Below are positions 1 to 7,644 of a DNA stretch of 64,000 nucleotides, in pieces; position 1 is the first letter of the stretch; every line of letters begins with the position of its first letter. This DNA comes from CAYNVS01 sp964400725. GTDB taxonomy: Bacteria > Myxococcota_A > SURF-8 > CAYNVS01. The stretch lies in contig CAYNVS010000011.1 of assembly GCA_964400725.1 (NCBI GenBank), forward strand, positions 33,808 through 97,807, given 5' to 3'. Under the pieces are notes generated by a model. It was given only the letters and a program-made list of their open reading frames with translations, searched no databases and was not told the DNA's origin. A program made the translations under genes and the position numbers.

Positions 1-1339
1 TTGAGTAGCATTTCAGCGTTTTGGTCCGGCCGGTTTCGTCGAAAACCCAAAGCTCTTCCGTTCCGCCGAAAACCGTCAATCCTGCGTCGTTAGACCAAAC
101 GAAACTCGATTCGTTTTTCAGCTTTACGGTTCCAGTTTCCTGCGAGCAGGGTTCGACTGTTACTCCCTCCCATGGCAGCGGCGCGTTGGAAAGCGCGAAG
201 GCGTTTGACGGAACGTAATTAGGGTTGGGGTCGATTTCGTAAATAGACGGGACGAACAGCTCAAAATGGGTGTGATATTCAACCGTTTGTTGTTCGAGCT
301 TGTCGTAGCAAAGGTTGGCGGAAGGGTTAAGCGTTGACCTTAGGAATAAATCGATGAAGAAATCTCCTTCTTCGTCAAGCGAGTAGTCGATGTACGCCCA
401 GTCGTTAATAACTTTGTCCGGATAAAACGGACAGTAGGAAAAATTAGTAAATTCGTTGAAGGAAACTATATAGTCGGCTTGATAGTAAGGATAATCCAAG
501 TTTTTGTTTCTGCCGCTCGTCGTGATATGCTCGATCGTTATCGAGCTTCCGTCAAATCCTTTGGCGTAAAGGTTAAGCGGAAGCCTGTATTTCCACCCTT
601 CGCGCAGCTCGCCCGGATCTTTGCGTTCGTCTCCGGCGGCTGAAAGATACGACTTGCAGTATCTCTGGTCCTCGGTCATAACGTAAATTGGCAGCGTCGC
701 TAGTCTGCACGGGTTCTGCATTTCAATTAAAAGCTCGCCCTTGTAAATATTCGGGTTTACCCTGTCGGTGAAGAGGTTGAATTTGGCCTCGTACCACGCT
801 TTAATTGTAAACGGCGTTGATGGCAGAGAGTCAAGCCAAAAATGTTCTTCCGATTCGGGCGTCAGACGTATATCGCTTATTATCGCGTCGCCGGGGCCGT
901 GGTTAATTATTCTTACTTCTTGATAATTGTAAGAACCTGCCTGTTCTTGCAGCAGGAATATAATTGGATTGGGAACGAAGCTGACCCCGGCGACCTGACA
1001 GTCGTCGTCGGCGCATTCCCATTCCCATTCGTATCCTTCGCACGAGGAATATTCTTCTGACTCAATCGGGTCTTCTCCCTCAGGCGTTATTTCTTCGTCG
1101 CCATCGAACGCTGGGCTCTCCTCGTCTGCGTCGTCCGGCAGTTCGGGCGATTCCGGCGGCACATTTTCTTCGTTCGCGTCCGGGTTTTGATCGGTTGCGG
1201 CGTCGGGGTCTTCCGATTGTTCCGAGTCCGTCGCATTCGCTTGTTCGTCGGTTTCAACCGCGTCAACGTCCGGATTGGGGTTAAGCTGCTCGGCGTTTTT
1301 TCCGCACGAAAAGGTAAAAAGCGCAAATAACGCCGCCAT
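1..1339 (-). CDS. Partial acidic-linker lipoprotein (3' end beyond window)
   Basis: One reading frame stays open on the minus strand from the ATG at 1339 to the window edge (446 codons), so the C-terminus is missing. After MAALFALFTFSCG comes an Asp/Glu/Pro-rich linker (about residues 20-100), then a beta-rich region that begins like an Ig/ASH ('choice-of-anchor D') fold (VSFVPNPIIFLL, then VRIINHGPGDAIISDI). The architecture matches the other lipoproteins in the window. The visible signal peptide is very short and has no basic n-region. A better one starts 11 codons upstream but is interrupted by an in-frame stop (see 1340-1383). Probably an envelope lipoprotein; function unknown. Confidence 0.8.
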   Translation of the reverse strand, partial: MAALFALFTFSCGKNAEQLNPNPDVDAVETDEQANATDSEQSEDPDAATDQNPDANEENVPPESPELPDDADEESPAFDGDEEITPEGEDPIESEEYSSCEGYEWEWECADDDCQVAGVSFVPNPIIFLLQEQAGSYNYQEVRIINHGPGDAIISDIRLTPESEEHFWLDSLPSTPFTIKAWYEAKFNLFTDRVNPNIYKGELLIEMQNPCRLATLPIYVMTEDQRYCKSYLSAAGDERKDPGELREGWKYRLPLNLYAKGFDGSSITIEHITTSGRNKNLDYPYYQADYIVSFNEFTNFSYCPFYPDKVINDWAYIDYSLDEEGDFFIDLFLRSTLNPSANLCYDKLEQQTVEYHTHFELFVPSIYEIDPNPNYVPSNAFALSNAPLPWEGVTVEPCSQETGTVKLKNESSFVWSNDAGLTVFGGTEELWVFDETGRTKTLKCYS

Positions 1340-1383
1340 TATTAATTAAATGCGACTGTTTAGATTTCCCATATTGTTCTCCT
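1340..1383 (-). other. Stop-interrupted upstream start and ribosome binding site of the partial lipoprotein
   Basis: The best Shine-Dalgarno site (AGGAG, 1379-1383) lies six bases before an ATG at 1370-1372, in frame with the lipoprotein. Eight codons later a TAA occurs (1346-1348), then TTA, ATA and the ATG at 1339. Read through, the N-terminus would be MGNLNSRI-stop-LIMAALFALFTFSCG, a normal n-region, h-region and lipobox. One substitution in TAA would restore it. Either the gene carries a nonsense mutation or base error, or translation restarts at 1339. Confidence 0.6.
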
Positions 1384-1620
1384 GATTATAAATAACAAAG
1401 CCTTATACAAACATATGTAATTTTTTATATATGTCAATAGGCCGGTTATATTATTTCTTATGCGAATATTTTTTTTGTTTTAACGTATGAGAGAGATAAC
1501 AATTTATTTGTGAGTAAAATTTTAATTTGAGTTTTCGGTTGTTTGGTATTATTGTATTTATAGAATGCGAGTTTAATAAAATGTAATATGCGATTCTACG
1601 CGATGTTCAAGGAGGCAAAT

Positions 1621-4227
1621 GTGAGAAAATCGCTGTTATTAATATTTTGCGCCGCGCTTGTCGGCACGTTCGTTTACGGCGCGTCCTACGCGAAGGACGA
1701 CGATATAATCGGGGGCGAGAAAGGCTCGAAAAAAGAGATAAAAGACGATTCTGGAGCGGCTCCCGACAAGAAAAAAGAAGACGCGAAGAAAAAGAAGGAT
1801 AAAAAGGAAGCGGACGCCGACGACATAATTTTCGTAGATAAAACTTACGAGCTGCCCAAGGCGTTGTCTCCCATTCCTCGTCTTAAAATGAAGGAAGCGC
1901 AGGATGCTCCCGAAATTCCAAAACCGCTGATGAACATCGCTCCGCCCGATTTTAAAGCCAAAAAGCAGGCGGCTCCCAAAATAGACGAAAACAAGACGGA
2001 GACCGGCGGCGTCAAAAAAGACGACGCTCAAAAAAAAAATAAGGAAGCCCTGAATTTTGACGAGCCGGCGGGCGAAGAGCTGCCGCTCGATTTGAAACCC
2101 AAAGGCTCTATAATCGGCGGCTCCGATAAAAAAGAAGCCGCGGGAGGATCCGACAAAAAAGCGTCCGAGACTCCCAAAGACGAAGACGCATCCGAGGAAT
2201 CGACCGAAGAAAGCGCGACGCCGGTCGTAAACATCGAGCAGCCTTATCCTCTTCCTTTTGAGGACAGCGTCAAACCGGTCAAGGTAATTACCTTCGATGA
2301 AATAAAAAAGCGCAATGCGCAATCGCTGTCGGACGCTCTTCTTGAGCAGCCTGAGCTATATCTCAACTACATGGCTCCGGCAATCAATTCGCCGGTTATG
2401 CGCGGACTGGGCGCGACTCACGTTCAAATATTGGTGGACGGAATCAGGCTGAATTCGCCCGCCTTCTTTCCTTACGGTTTTGGCGCGCTTATCGACGCCT
2501 TCGAGCCCGAATTCGTAGAATCGGTTGAAATTTACGCCGGATCCAACAGCTCTTATATCGGTCAGGGGAGCGCGGGCGGAACAATTCAAATCAATCTCGC
2601 GCAGGCGCAGGAAAAAGACGGCCAAGTCGGCGGCAGAGCCTCCCTAAAGCTCAATACGTCAAAGGCCGGCGGCTCGCTTAACGCGCTGTTAAGCAGCGCT
2701 ACCGGAAGAACCAAGTGGCTTATCGGCGCCGGGCTTGCAAGCTACGACGACGTTTCCGGCGGCAGACGTCAGGGTTATCTGCATTCTACCGAATACGGAG
2801 AATATCAAGCGGCGCTTAAACTTTCCTTCGAGTTCGACAAGAACGCCGTCGCGACTTTTGGAGCGTATTATCATCGCTTCGACGACGCCGAAGTCAACCC
2901 CGCCGTTCATTATGGCCTCAACGTCTCCGATGAATTTTCGCCTATGGACATGATGGTCGTCTATCTTGCTTACGAGCATAAAGACATCGCTTTCTTCCTT
3001 CCTTATCTTAAGGCGCAGCTTTCGCTTGCGAGCTTTGCCATGGAGCGCGAATACGCGGCGACTGACTCGTCGGCATGGATGAGCCGCGAGAACAACAACC
3101 TGCTTAGCATTGGCGCCGGTTTGACTCTCGGCCTTCCTTACGGCTTCAATTTCGGGTTTAGCTACTATCGCGACATCATTGACAAAGCGACCGTGGACGT
3201 TTCGCCGCGTTTAGCTGCGGGCGCGAACGCGGGCGACGCTCCGTGGGAATTCCCGCTTCTTCCCGACGGCGGAACTTACCAAACCATTTCTTTATTTCTA
3301 GGAGGCTCTTATACGTTCCTTAACGCGCTTAACGTAAACGCGGCGGCGCGCTACGATTTCTTCAACATTAACGCCGACTGGCAGACGACCGACTACACCG
3401 GCGCGGTTAAGCAGCTGTCGGTCGATTACAATACGCAGGCTTTCACCGCGGGCGGCGGGTTGGCTTATTCGGCGTTGTCTAAAATGATTACCGTGAGCCT
3501 TAACGCGCATCAAGGGCTGCGCGCTCCTACAATGTCGGAACTGACTTATTTCGGTCCGGCGCAGTTTTACGGGCGTAAAATTTGGATGAGGCCGTCGATA
3601 ACCGACGAAATAAACCTCAAACCCGAAAAGAACTTTACGGTTGATTTAGGCGTGAAAGTCAACGCCGAATTCGTTTACCTTAACGCATTCTATTACGTAA
3701 CATATCGCGACGATATGATTCAGCTAGGCGACTTTCTTCCGGCAAAAGACCTCCCGTTCGATTATTCCGCGTCTTATAAAAACGCCGGACACGCCTACAT
3801 TCAAGGAGTCGAAACGGAGCTTAAGTTCAACTTCCAATTCGTAGAACTGAAAGGAACTTACGCTTACGCGTACGCCAAGAACGACCGCGACGAGCCGCTG
3901 GCGAATATTCCGCCGCATCACGGCGGGCTGTTTTTACGCTACAACTTCCTCAACGCAAAAGCGTTCGCGGAAGGATATATGCTTTGGGCGACTTCTCAGG
4001 ACAGACTCTCTACCGTCGAAAAAATCGACTTTGACAAATATTTTACCGATCCGGATGGAACCGACGGCTATTACACCGTAAACTTCCGCGTCGGAATGAA
4101 GCTCGGCGGCTGGGCGGAAATAAACGCGGGAATAACTAACCTGCTCGACCGCAATTACAAACTGCACGGAAGCGGAATGAACATGCCGGGCAGGTCTTTC
4201 AACCTGCGCGTTTCGGCTTGGTTTTAA
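1621..4227 (+). CDS. TonB-dependent outer-membrane receptor with long charged N-terminal region
   Basis: A GTG start at 1621 is chosen because AAGGAGG sits five bases upstream and the product then opens with a clean signal peptide (VRKSLLLIFCAALVGTFVYG, cleavage near ASYA). Residues about 25-210 are Lys/Glu/Asp-rich and of low complexity. The plug follows (VKVITFDEIKKRNAQSLSDA, then VMRGLGATHVQILVDGIRLN and SVEIYAGSNSSYIGQGSAGG), then a beta-barrel ending in RVSAWF with terminal Phe. It should import an unknown ligand using TonB energy; a TonB-like protein is encoded at 28435-29187. The charged N-terminal stretch is unusual for this family. The aminotransferase follows 54 bp downstream. Confidence 0.9.
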   Translation: MRKSLLLIFCAALVGTFVYGASYAKDDDIIGGEKGSKKEIKDDSGAAPDKKKEDAKKKKDKKEADADDIIFVDKTYELPKALSPIPRLKMKEAQDAPEIPKPLMNIAPPDFKAKKQAAPKIDENKTETGGVKKDDAQKKNKEALNFDEPAGEELPLDLKPKGSIIGGSDKKEAAGGSDKKASETPKDEDASEESTEESATPVVNIEQPYPLPFEDSVKPVKVITFDEIKKRNAQSLSDALLEQPELYLNYMAPAINSPVMRGLGATHVQILVDGIRLNSPAFFPYGFGALIDAFEPEFVESVEIYAGSNSSYIGQGSAGGTIQINLAQAQEKDGQVGGRASLKLNTSKAGGSLNALLSSATGRTKWLIGAGLASYDDVSGGRRQGYLHSTEYGEYQAALKLSFEFDKNAVATFGAYYHRFDDAEVNPAVHYGLNVSDEFSPMDMMVVYLAYEHKDIAFFLPYLKAQLSLASFAMEREYAATDSSAWMSRENNNLLSIGAGLTLGLPYGFNFGFSYYRDIIDKATVDVSPRLAAGANAGDAPWEFPLLPDGGTYQTISLFLGGSYTFLNALNVNAAARYDFFNINADWQTTDYTGAVKQLSVDYNTQAFTAGGGLAYSALSKMITVSLNAHQGLRAPTMSELTYFGPAQFYGRKIWMRPSITDEINLKPEKNFTVDLGVKVNAEFVYLNAFYYVTYRDDMIQLGDFLPAKDLPFDYSASYKNAGHAYIQGVETELKFNFQFVELKGTYAYAYAKNDRDEPLANIPPHHGGLFLRYNFLNAKAFAEGYMLWATSQDRLSTVEKIDFDKYFTDPDGTDGYYTVNFRVGMKLGGWAEINAGITNLLDRNYKLHGSGMNMPGRSFNLRVSAWF

Positions 4228-4281
4228 TTCGTTAAGCGGGCGGCGCAAACGTTTTCAACCGTAGCATCTAAGGAGAGCAAA

Positions 4282-5481
4282 ATGACCGTAGAATATAAAA
4301 TGCCGCTGGGGCCTATGGCGCAAACGGCCAAAGCCAGCGCGACGCTGGCTCTTTCGGCAAAGGCAAAACAGTTAAAGGCTTCGGGCGCGCAAGTTTTCGA
4401 CTTCACCGCAGGGGAGCCCGATTTTCCGCCTCCAAAGGCGGTAATAGAAGCCGCGCACAAGGCGATTGACGACGGCTTCCACAAATACACTCCGGCAGAC
4501 GGTATGCCGGTTTTAAAAAACGCAATAGCCGCTTGGCACGAAAAAATTTACGGCTGTAAACCAGCAGCCTCGCAAATAGTCGCGGGAGTGGGCGCTAAGC
4601 AGGTTATAGCGGAGTGCCTTATGTGTCTGCTGGCGCCGGGGGACGAAGTCCTCGTTCCGTCGCCTTACTGGGTCAGCTACCCGACCATGATAGAAATTGC
4701 GGGCGGAAGACCGGTTTTCCTGCCGAACGGCGGCTCTTCCGGCGATCCGTTGGACCCGAAATGCGTATTAGACGCTCTCACTCCCAAGACAAAGGCGATT
4801 ATGCTTAACAGCCCGAATAACCCGTCGGGCGGCGTCGTATCCGAGGCGGCGATGCGGGAAATAGGCCGAATAGCCGTCGAGAAAAATCTTTGGATTATAA
4901 CCGACGATATTTACTGCGCATTGGTGCATAACGACGCGAAGAAATGGTTTTCGCTCGGAATGGACGCAAAATTCGCCGACCATACCGCGGTGATTAACGG
5001 CGTAAGCAAAAGCTACGCCATGACCGGCTGGAGAATCGGCTGGCTCGTTGGGCCGGAGCATTTGGCGAGGGCGGTTGCTAGGCTTCAGGGGCAGCTTACA
5101 AGCAATCCAACGGCGGTGGCTCAAGTCGCCGCTTCTGCCGCTCTTACGGACGACTCCGCTCAGGCCGCCATGGCGGAAATGGCTCAAGCGTTCAAGCGCA
5201 GACGCAATCTTATAGTCGAGCTTGCCGGAAAAATTCCGGGATTGAAATGCTCGCCGCCGGACGGAGCGTTTTATTTGTTCGCCGACGTTGCGGAGCTGAT
5301 GGCGAAGAAAGGCGCGAAGACCGATTCCGAGCTTTGCGGCGCTCTCATCGAAAAGGCGGGCGTCGTTACTGTTCCGGGTTCTGAGTTCGGCTCGCCCGGA
5401 CATTTGCGTTTCTCCTTTGCCACGAGCGACGACGTAATCACAAAAGGCATGGAAGCTCTGCAAAAGTTCGCCTCAGAGTAA
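4282..5481 (+). CDS. aspC: Class I aminotransferase, aspartate aminotransferase type
   Basis: A PLP-dependent fold-type I aminotransferase of 399 residues, the usual length. Visible family marks are FDFTAGEPDFPPP near the N-terminus, YTPADGMPVLKNAI, SPYWVSYPTM, the LNSPNNPSGG loop, and SKSYAMTGWRIGW with the Schiff-base lysine at about residue 243. The Arg of HLRFSFATSDD fits the substrate-carboxylate arginine. It should interconvert aspartate/2-oxoglutarate and oxaloacetate/glutamate in the cytoplasm, though substrate range cannot be read from sequence. AAGGAG precedes the ATG. It lies between the receptor gene and a lipoprotein gene, probably cotranscribed. Confidence 0.88.
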   Translation: MTVEYKMPLGPMAQTAKASATLALSAKAKQLKASGAQVFDFTAGEPDFPPPKAVIEAAHKAIDDGFHKYTPADGMPVLKNAIAAWHEKIYGCKPAASQIVAGVGAKQVIAECLMCLLAPGDEVLVPSPYWVSYPTMIEIAGGRPVFLPNGGSSGDPLDPKCVLDALTPKTKAIMLNSPNNPSGGVVSEAAMREIGRIAVEKNLWIITDDIYCALVHNDAKKWFSLGMDAKFADHTAVINGVSKSYAMTGWRIGWLVGPEHLARAVARLQGQLTSNPTAVAQVAASAALTDDSAQAAMAEMAQAFKRRRNLIVELAGKIPGLKCSPPDGAFYLFADVAELMAKKGAKTDSELCGALIEKAGVVTVPGSEFGSPGHLRFSFATSDDVITKGMEALQKFASE

Positions 5482-5528
5482 CTTTATACGGTTATAACGC
5501 AATCGGACGCCTTTATAGCGAGGCTCAA

Positions 5529-7337
5529 ATGAAAAAAAGAATCGCTTTGGTTAAGGCCGCGGCTGCGGCGCTTATTTTGATGTTTGCGCTTATTTGCGGT
5601 TGCAGCGCTTCTTCGGGCTGCAAAGAAGGTTATCGCGAATACAACGGGCGTTGTATTCCCATCGAGTCGGACTACGACTCGGCGGACGAGCGGCCGGTTG
5701 ACGAGGACGGCGATATAGAAGACGCGCCCGACAATCCCGGCGAAGACGACTCGGCGGATAAAACCGACGACGAGACAACCGAGACCTTAGACAACGTCGA
5801 GATTGAAGAAGAACAAACGTTCGTTACAAAAGAAATGACGCACGCGGGCAATTGCGGCGATCCGGAACCTCTTTCGCTCGAATGGCGCGTTCACGCCGAT
5901 CTAAGCAAGGGAACCAACGCGCTGCAGACAGAGCAGCAGTGCAAACTAATCGACGCGGGCGTCGCGTGGGACGGCCCCGAACAAATTTTTTCAATCGAAT
6001 TCACCGAGGAGCTTTTGGCCGGAGGAACTAATTTCGGCGTGTATCTTCAGCTTGACGCAGGCGTTAAATTCGCCTACAGCTTCTCGATGTTTATCGACCG
6101 CAACCACGTTTTTAAATCAACCTGCGGCAAAGATCCGAACTCGTACTGCCAGCAGCAGGCGGTTTACGCCGAAGAAACAAATCAATCGAGCGCTCTGCGC
6201 ATTTGGAGCCTCATTACGACGCCGGTTAAAGGCGAATTCGCTCACATAATTTTAGACAGCCGCTCGACGGGGAGCAAAATAGGCAAGGCCGGAGGCTACC
6301 AGATTTGGTTGGAGCGCATTGAGCCGCCTTGCGTTACGAACGAAGAGCGGTGCGCGGACAACGTTCCGCAGCGATGCGGAAGCGACAAGACTTGGGTGAA
6401 AAAAGGAAACAAATGTCTTGCGGCTGAAACCTGCGTCGTTGAGAACGAATTGGCGGTATGCAAGGTCGTCGAAATAGACGGCGACGACGAGACGGCAGAA
6501 ACCGAAACTTCGGAAGGCGAAACGGACGCGGCGGACGCGGAAGAGACGGCCGAGCTTGAGCGCGAGGAAGAAGCCGACATAGAGCCGCTTTTCGCTCTTA
6601 CCGCGCTGAGCAAACATACAATCAACGGCCTCGCTCAAAACGGGCCGATTCAAGACCTTTGCTGGTATAAAGTCGATTCCGGCGGATCGGCTGGAATGCG
6701 TTTCGCGGCAATTCAAAACGTTCCGGGAGCTACGGAATCGGCCGTTTTCTCAACCGACAATTTTACAGGACTTTGGAATTCTTTCTCCAAAACGAACTTT
6801 TCAAATCAGGTTCTCGGCGGCTTGGCTTACACGGCCAACGGCAATCTCATTTACGCCGTAAATGTTGACGGAAACGAAGGAAACCCAAATCAGCGGATGC
6901 TGCTTGGCGCGTATGCAATCAGCTACCCCGAACCGGTTCAAACGGTTGACGCCTTGGCCGTAACCAACGGCTCCAAAATTTGGCTTGCGGCCGAGCATCA
7001 GCTTTGGCTGCTCGCGTCCGATGGAAGTTTCAACAACTACGTCGCAGCAGGCTACCCCAACAATTATTACGGGCTGGCTCTGGTTCAAAGCATGTCGGGC
7101 GTTCGTTCGCTTCTCGTCCTGACCCGCGAGAACGACAACTCCAAAAATTACGTTTTGTGGGTAGAAGAGGCTGACCCGACGAAGGTTAAAGGAGCCGTCG
7201 AGCTTCCCTTCCTAGTCAACGGCATCGCCTACGACGAGAACGCATCGTTTAGGTTGTGGGGCGCGCCCGCCGACCCGGCGACCGACGGATACATAGTTCA
7301 GTTCTCGTGTCTTCCGTTTGACGTGAAATGCAAGTGA
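5529..7337 (+). CDS. Large acidic-linker lipoprotein with Cys-rich module
   Basis: The signal peptide MKKRIALVKAAAAALILMFA ends in a lipobox-like LICGC. Just after it comes GCKEGYREYNGRCIP, a motif closely shared with the lipoprotein at 37387. A first Asp/Glu linker (about residues 50-100) leads to a beta-rich domain, then a Cys-containing segment (CVTNEERCADNVPQRCGSDK), a second acidic linker (about 310-345), and a C-terminal region with repeated beta strands that may be a propeller. Probably anchored in the outer membrane. Function unknown. It is the last gene of the rightward run and ends at a strong terminator. Confidence 0.82.
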   Translation: MKKRIALVKAAAAALILMFALICGCSASSGCKEGYREYNGRCIPIESDYDSADERPVDEDGDIEDAPDNPGEDDSADKTDDETTETLDNVEIEEEQTFVTKEMTHAGNCGDPEPLSLEWRVHADLSKGTNALQTEQQCKLIDAGVAWDGPEQIFSIEFTEELLAGGTNFGVYLQLDAGVKFAYSFSMFIDRNHVFKSTCGKDPNSYCQQQAVYAEETNQSSALRIWSLITTPVKGEFAHIILDSRSTGSKIGKAGGYQIWLERIEPPCVTNEERCADNVPQRCGSDKTWVKKGNKCLAAETCVVENELAVCKVVEIDGDDETAETETSEGETDAADAEETAELEREEEADIEPLFALTALSKHTINGLAQNGPIQDLCWYKVDSGGSAGMRFAAIQNVPGATESAVFSTDNFTGLWNSFSKTNFSNQVLGGLAYTANGNLIYAVNVDGNEGNPNQRMLLGAYAISYPEPVQTVDALAVTNGSKIWLAAEHQLWLLASDGSFNNYVAAGYPNNYYGLALVQSMSGVRSLLVLTRENDNSKNYVLWVEEADPTKVKGAVELPFLVNGIAYDENASFRLWGAPADPATDGYIVQFSCLPFDVKCK

Positions 7338-7358
7338 GCGGTTTAAATTTGAAGCATA

Positions 7359-7392
7359 AAAAAAGCGGCCGTAAAAGGCCGCTTTTCTTTTT
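7359..7392. terminator. Bidirectional intrinsic terminator
   Basis: A ten-base-pair perfect stem, AAAAGCGGCC (7361-7370) with GGCCGCTTTT (7377-7386), has a six-base loop and a T-rich tail. It sits between the convergent lipoprotein gene (+) and rubredoxin gene (-), and A and T tracts on either side let it work in both directions. Confidence 0.9.
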
Positions 7393-7407
7393 CAAATTGC
7401 CGTAAAG

Positions 7408-7569
7408 TTATCCTTCGAGCGAAAACATGTCTTTGCTTGCCCCGCACGTGGGACAAACCCAGTCTTCGGGAATTTTGTCAAAAGGCGTGCCCGGAGCGAT
7501 TCCGCCGTCAGGGTCGCCTACCGCCGGGTCGTAAACATAACCGCAAATGTTGCATACGTATTTCTGCAT
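7408..7569 (-). CDS. rub: Rubredoxin
   Basis: A 53-residue protein with both rubredoxin iron-binding knuckles: C6-N-I-C9-G-Y and C39-P-T-C42-G, with the conserved PGTPF and IPEDW segments between. It carries one Fe(Cys)4 centre and moves single electrons in the cytoplasm, often for oxygen or peroxide detoxification. The start at 7569 follows GAGGAGGAAAC; a longer frame (7617) would add 16 unrelated residues and lacks a ribosome binding site. A TATAAT-like element lies in the upstream gap. No reductase gene is adjacent. Confidence 0.95.
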   Translation of the reverse strand: MQKYVCNICGYVYDPAVGDPDGGIAPGTPFDKIPEDWVCPTCGASKDMFSLEG

Positions 7570-7644
7570 CGTTTCCTCCTCGTTAAAAAATAGTTTAACT
7601 CTGTTCGTTAAAATCAACGGCCGCCAAATTATAATAACGGGCGT

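Noticed and set aside
1639..2322. 227-codon open frame on the minus strand
   Set aside because: Antisense to the low-complexity N-terminal region of the TonB-dependent receptor; Phe/Arg/Leu-rich artefact of Lys/Glu codons.
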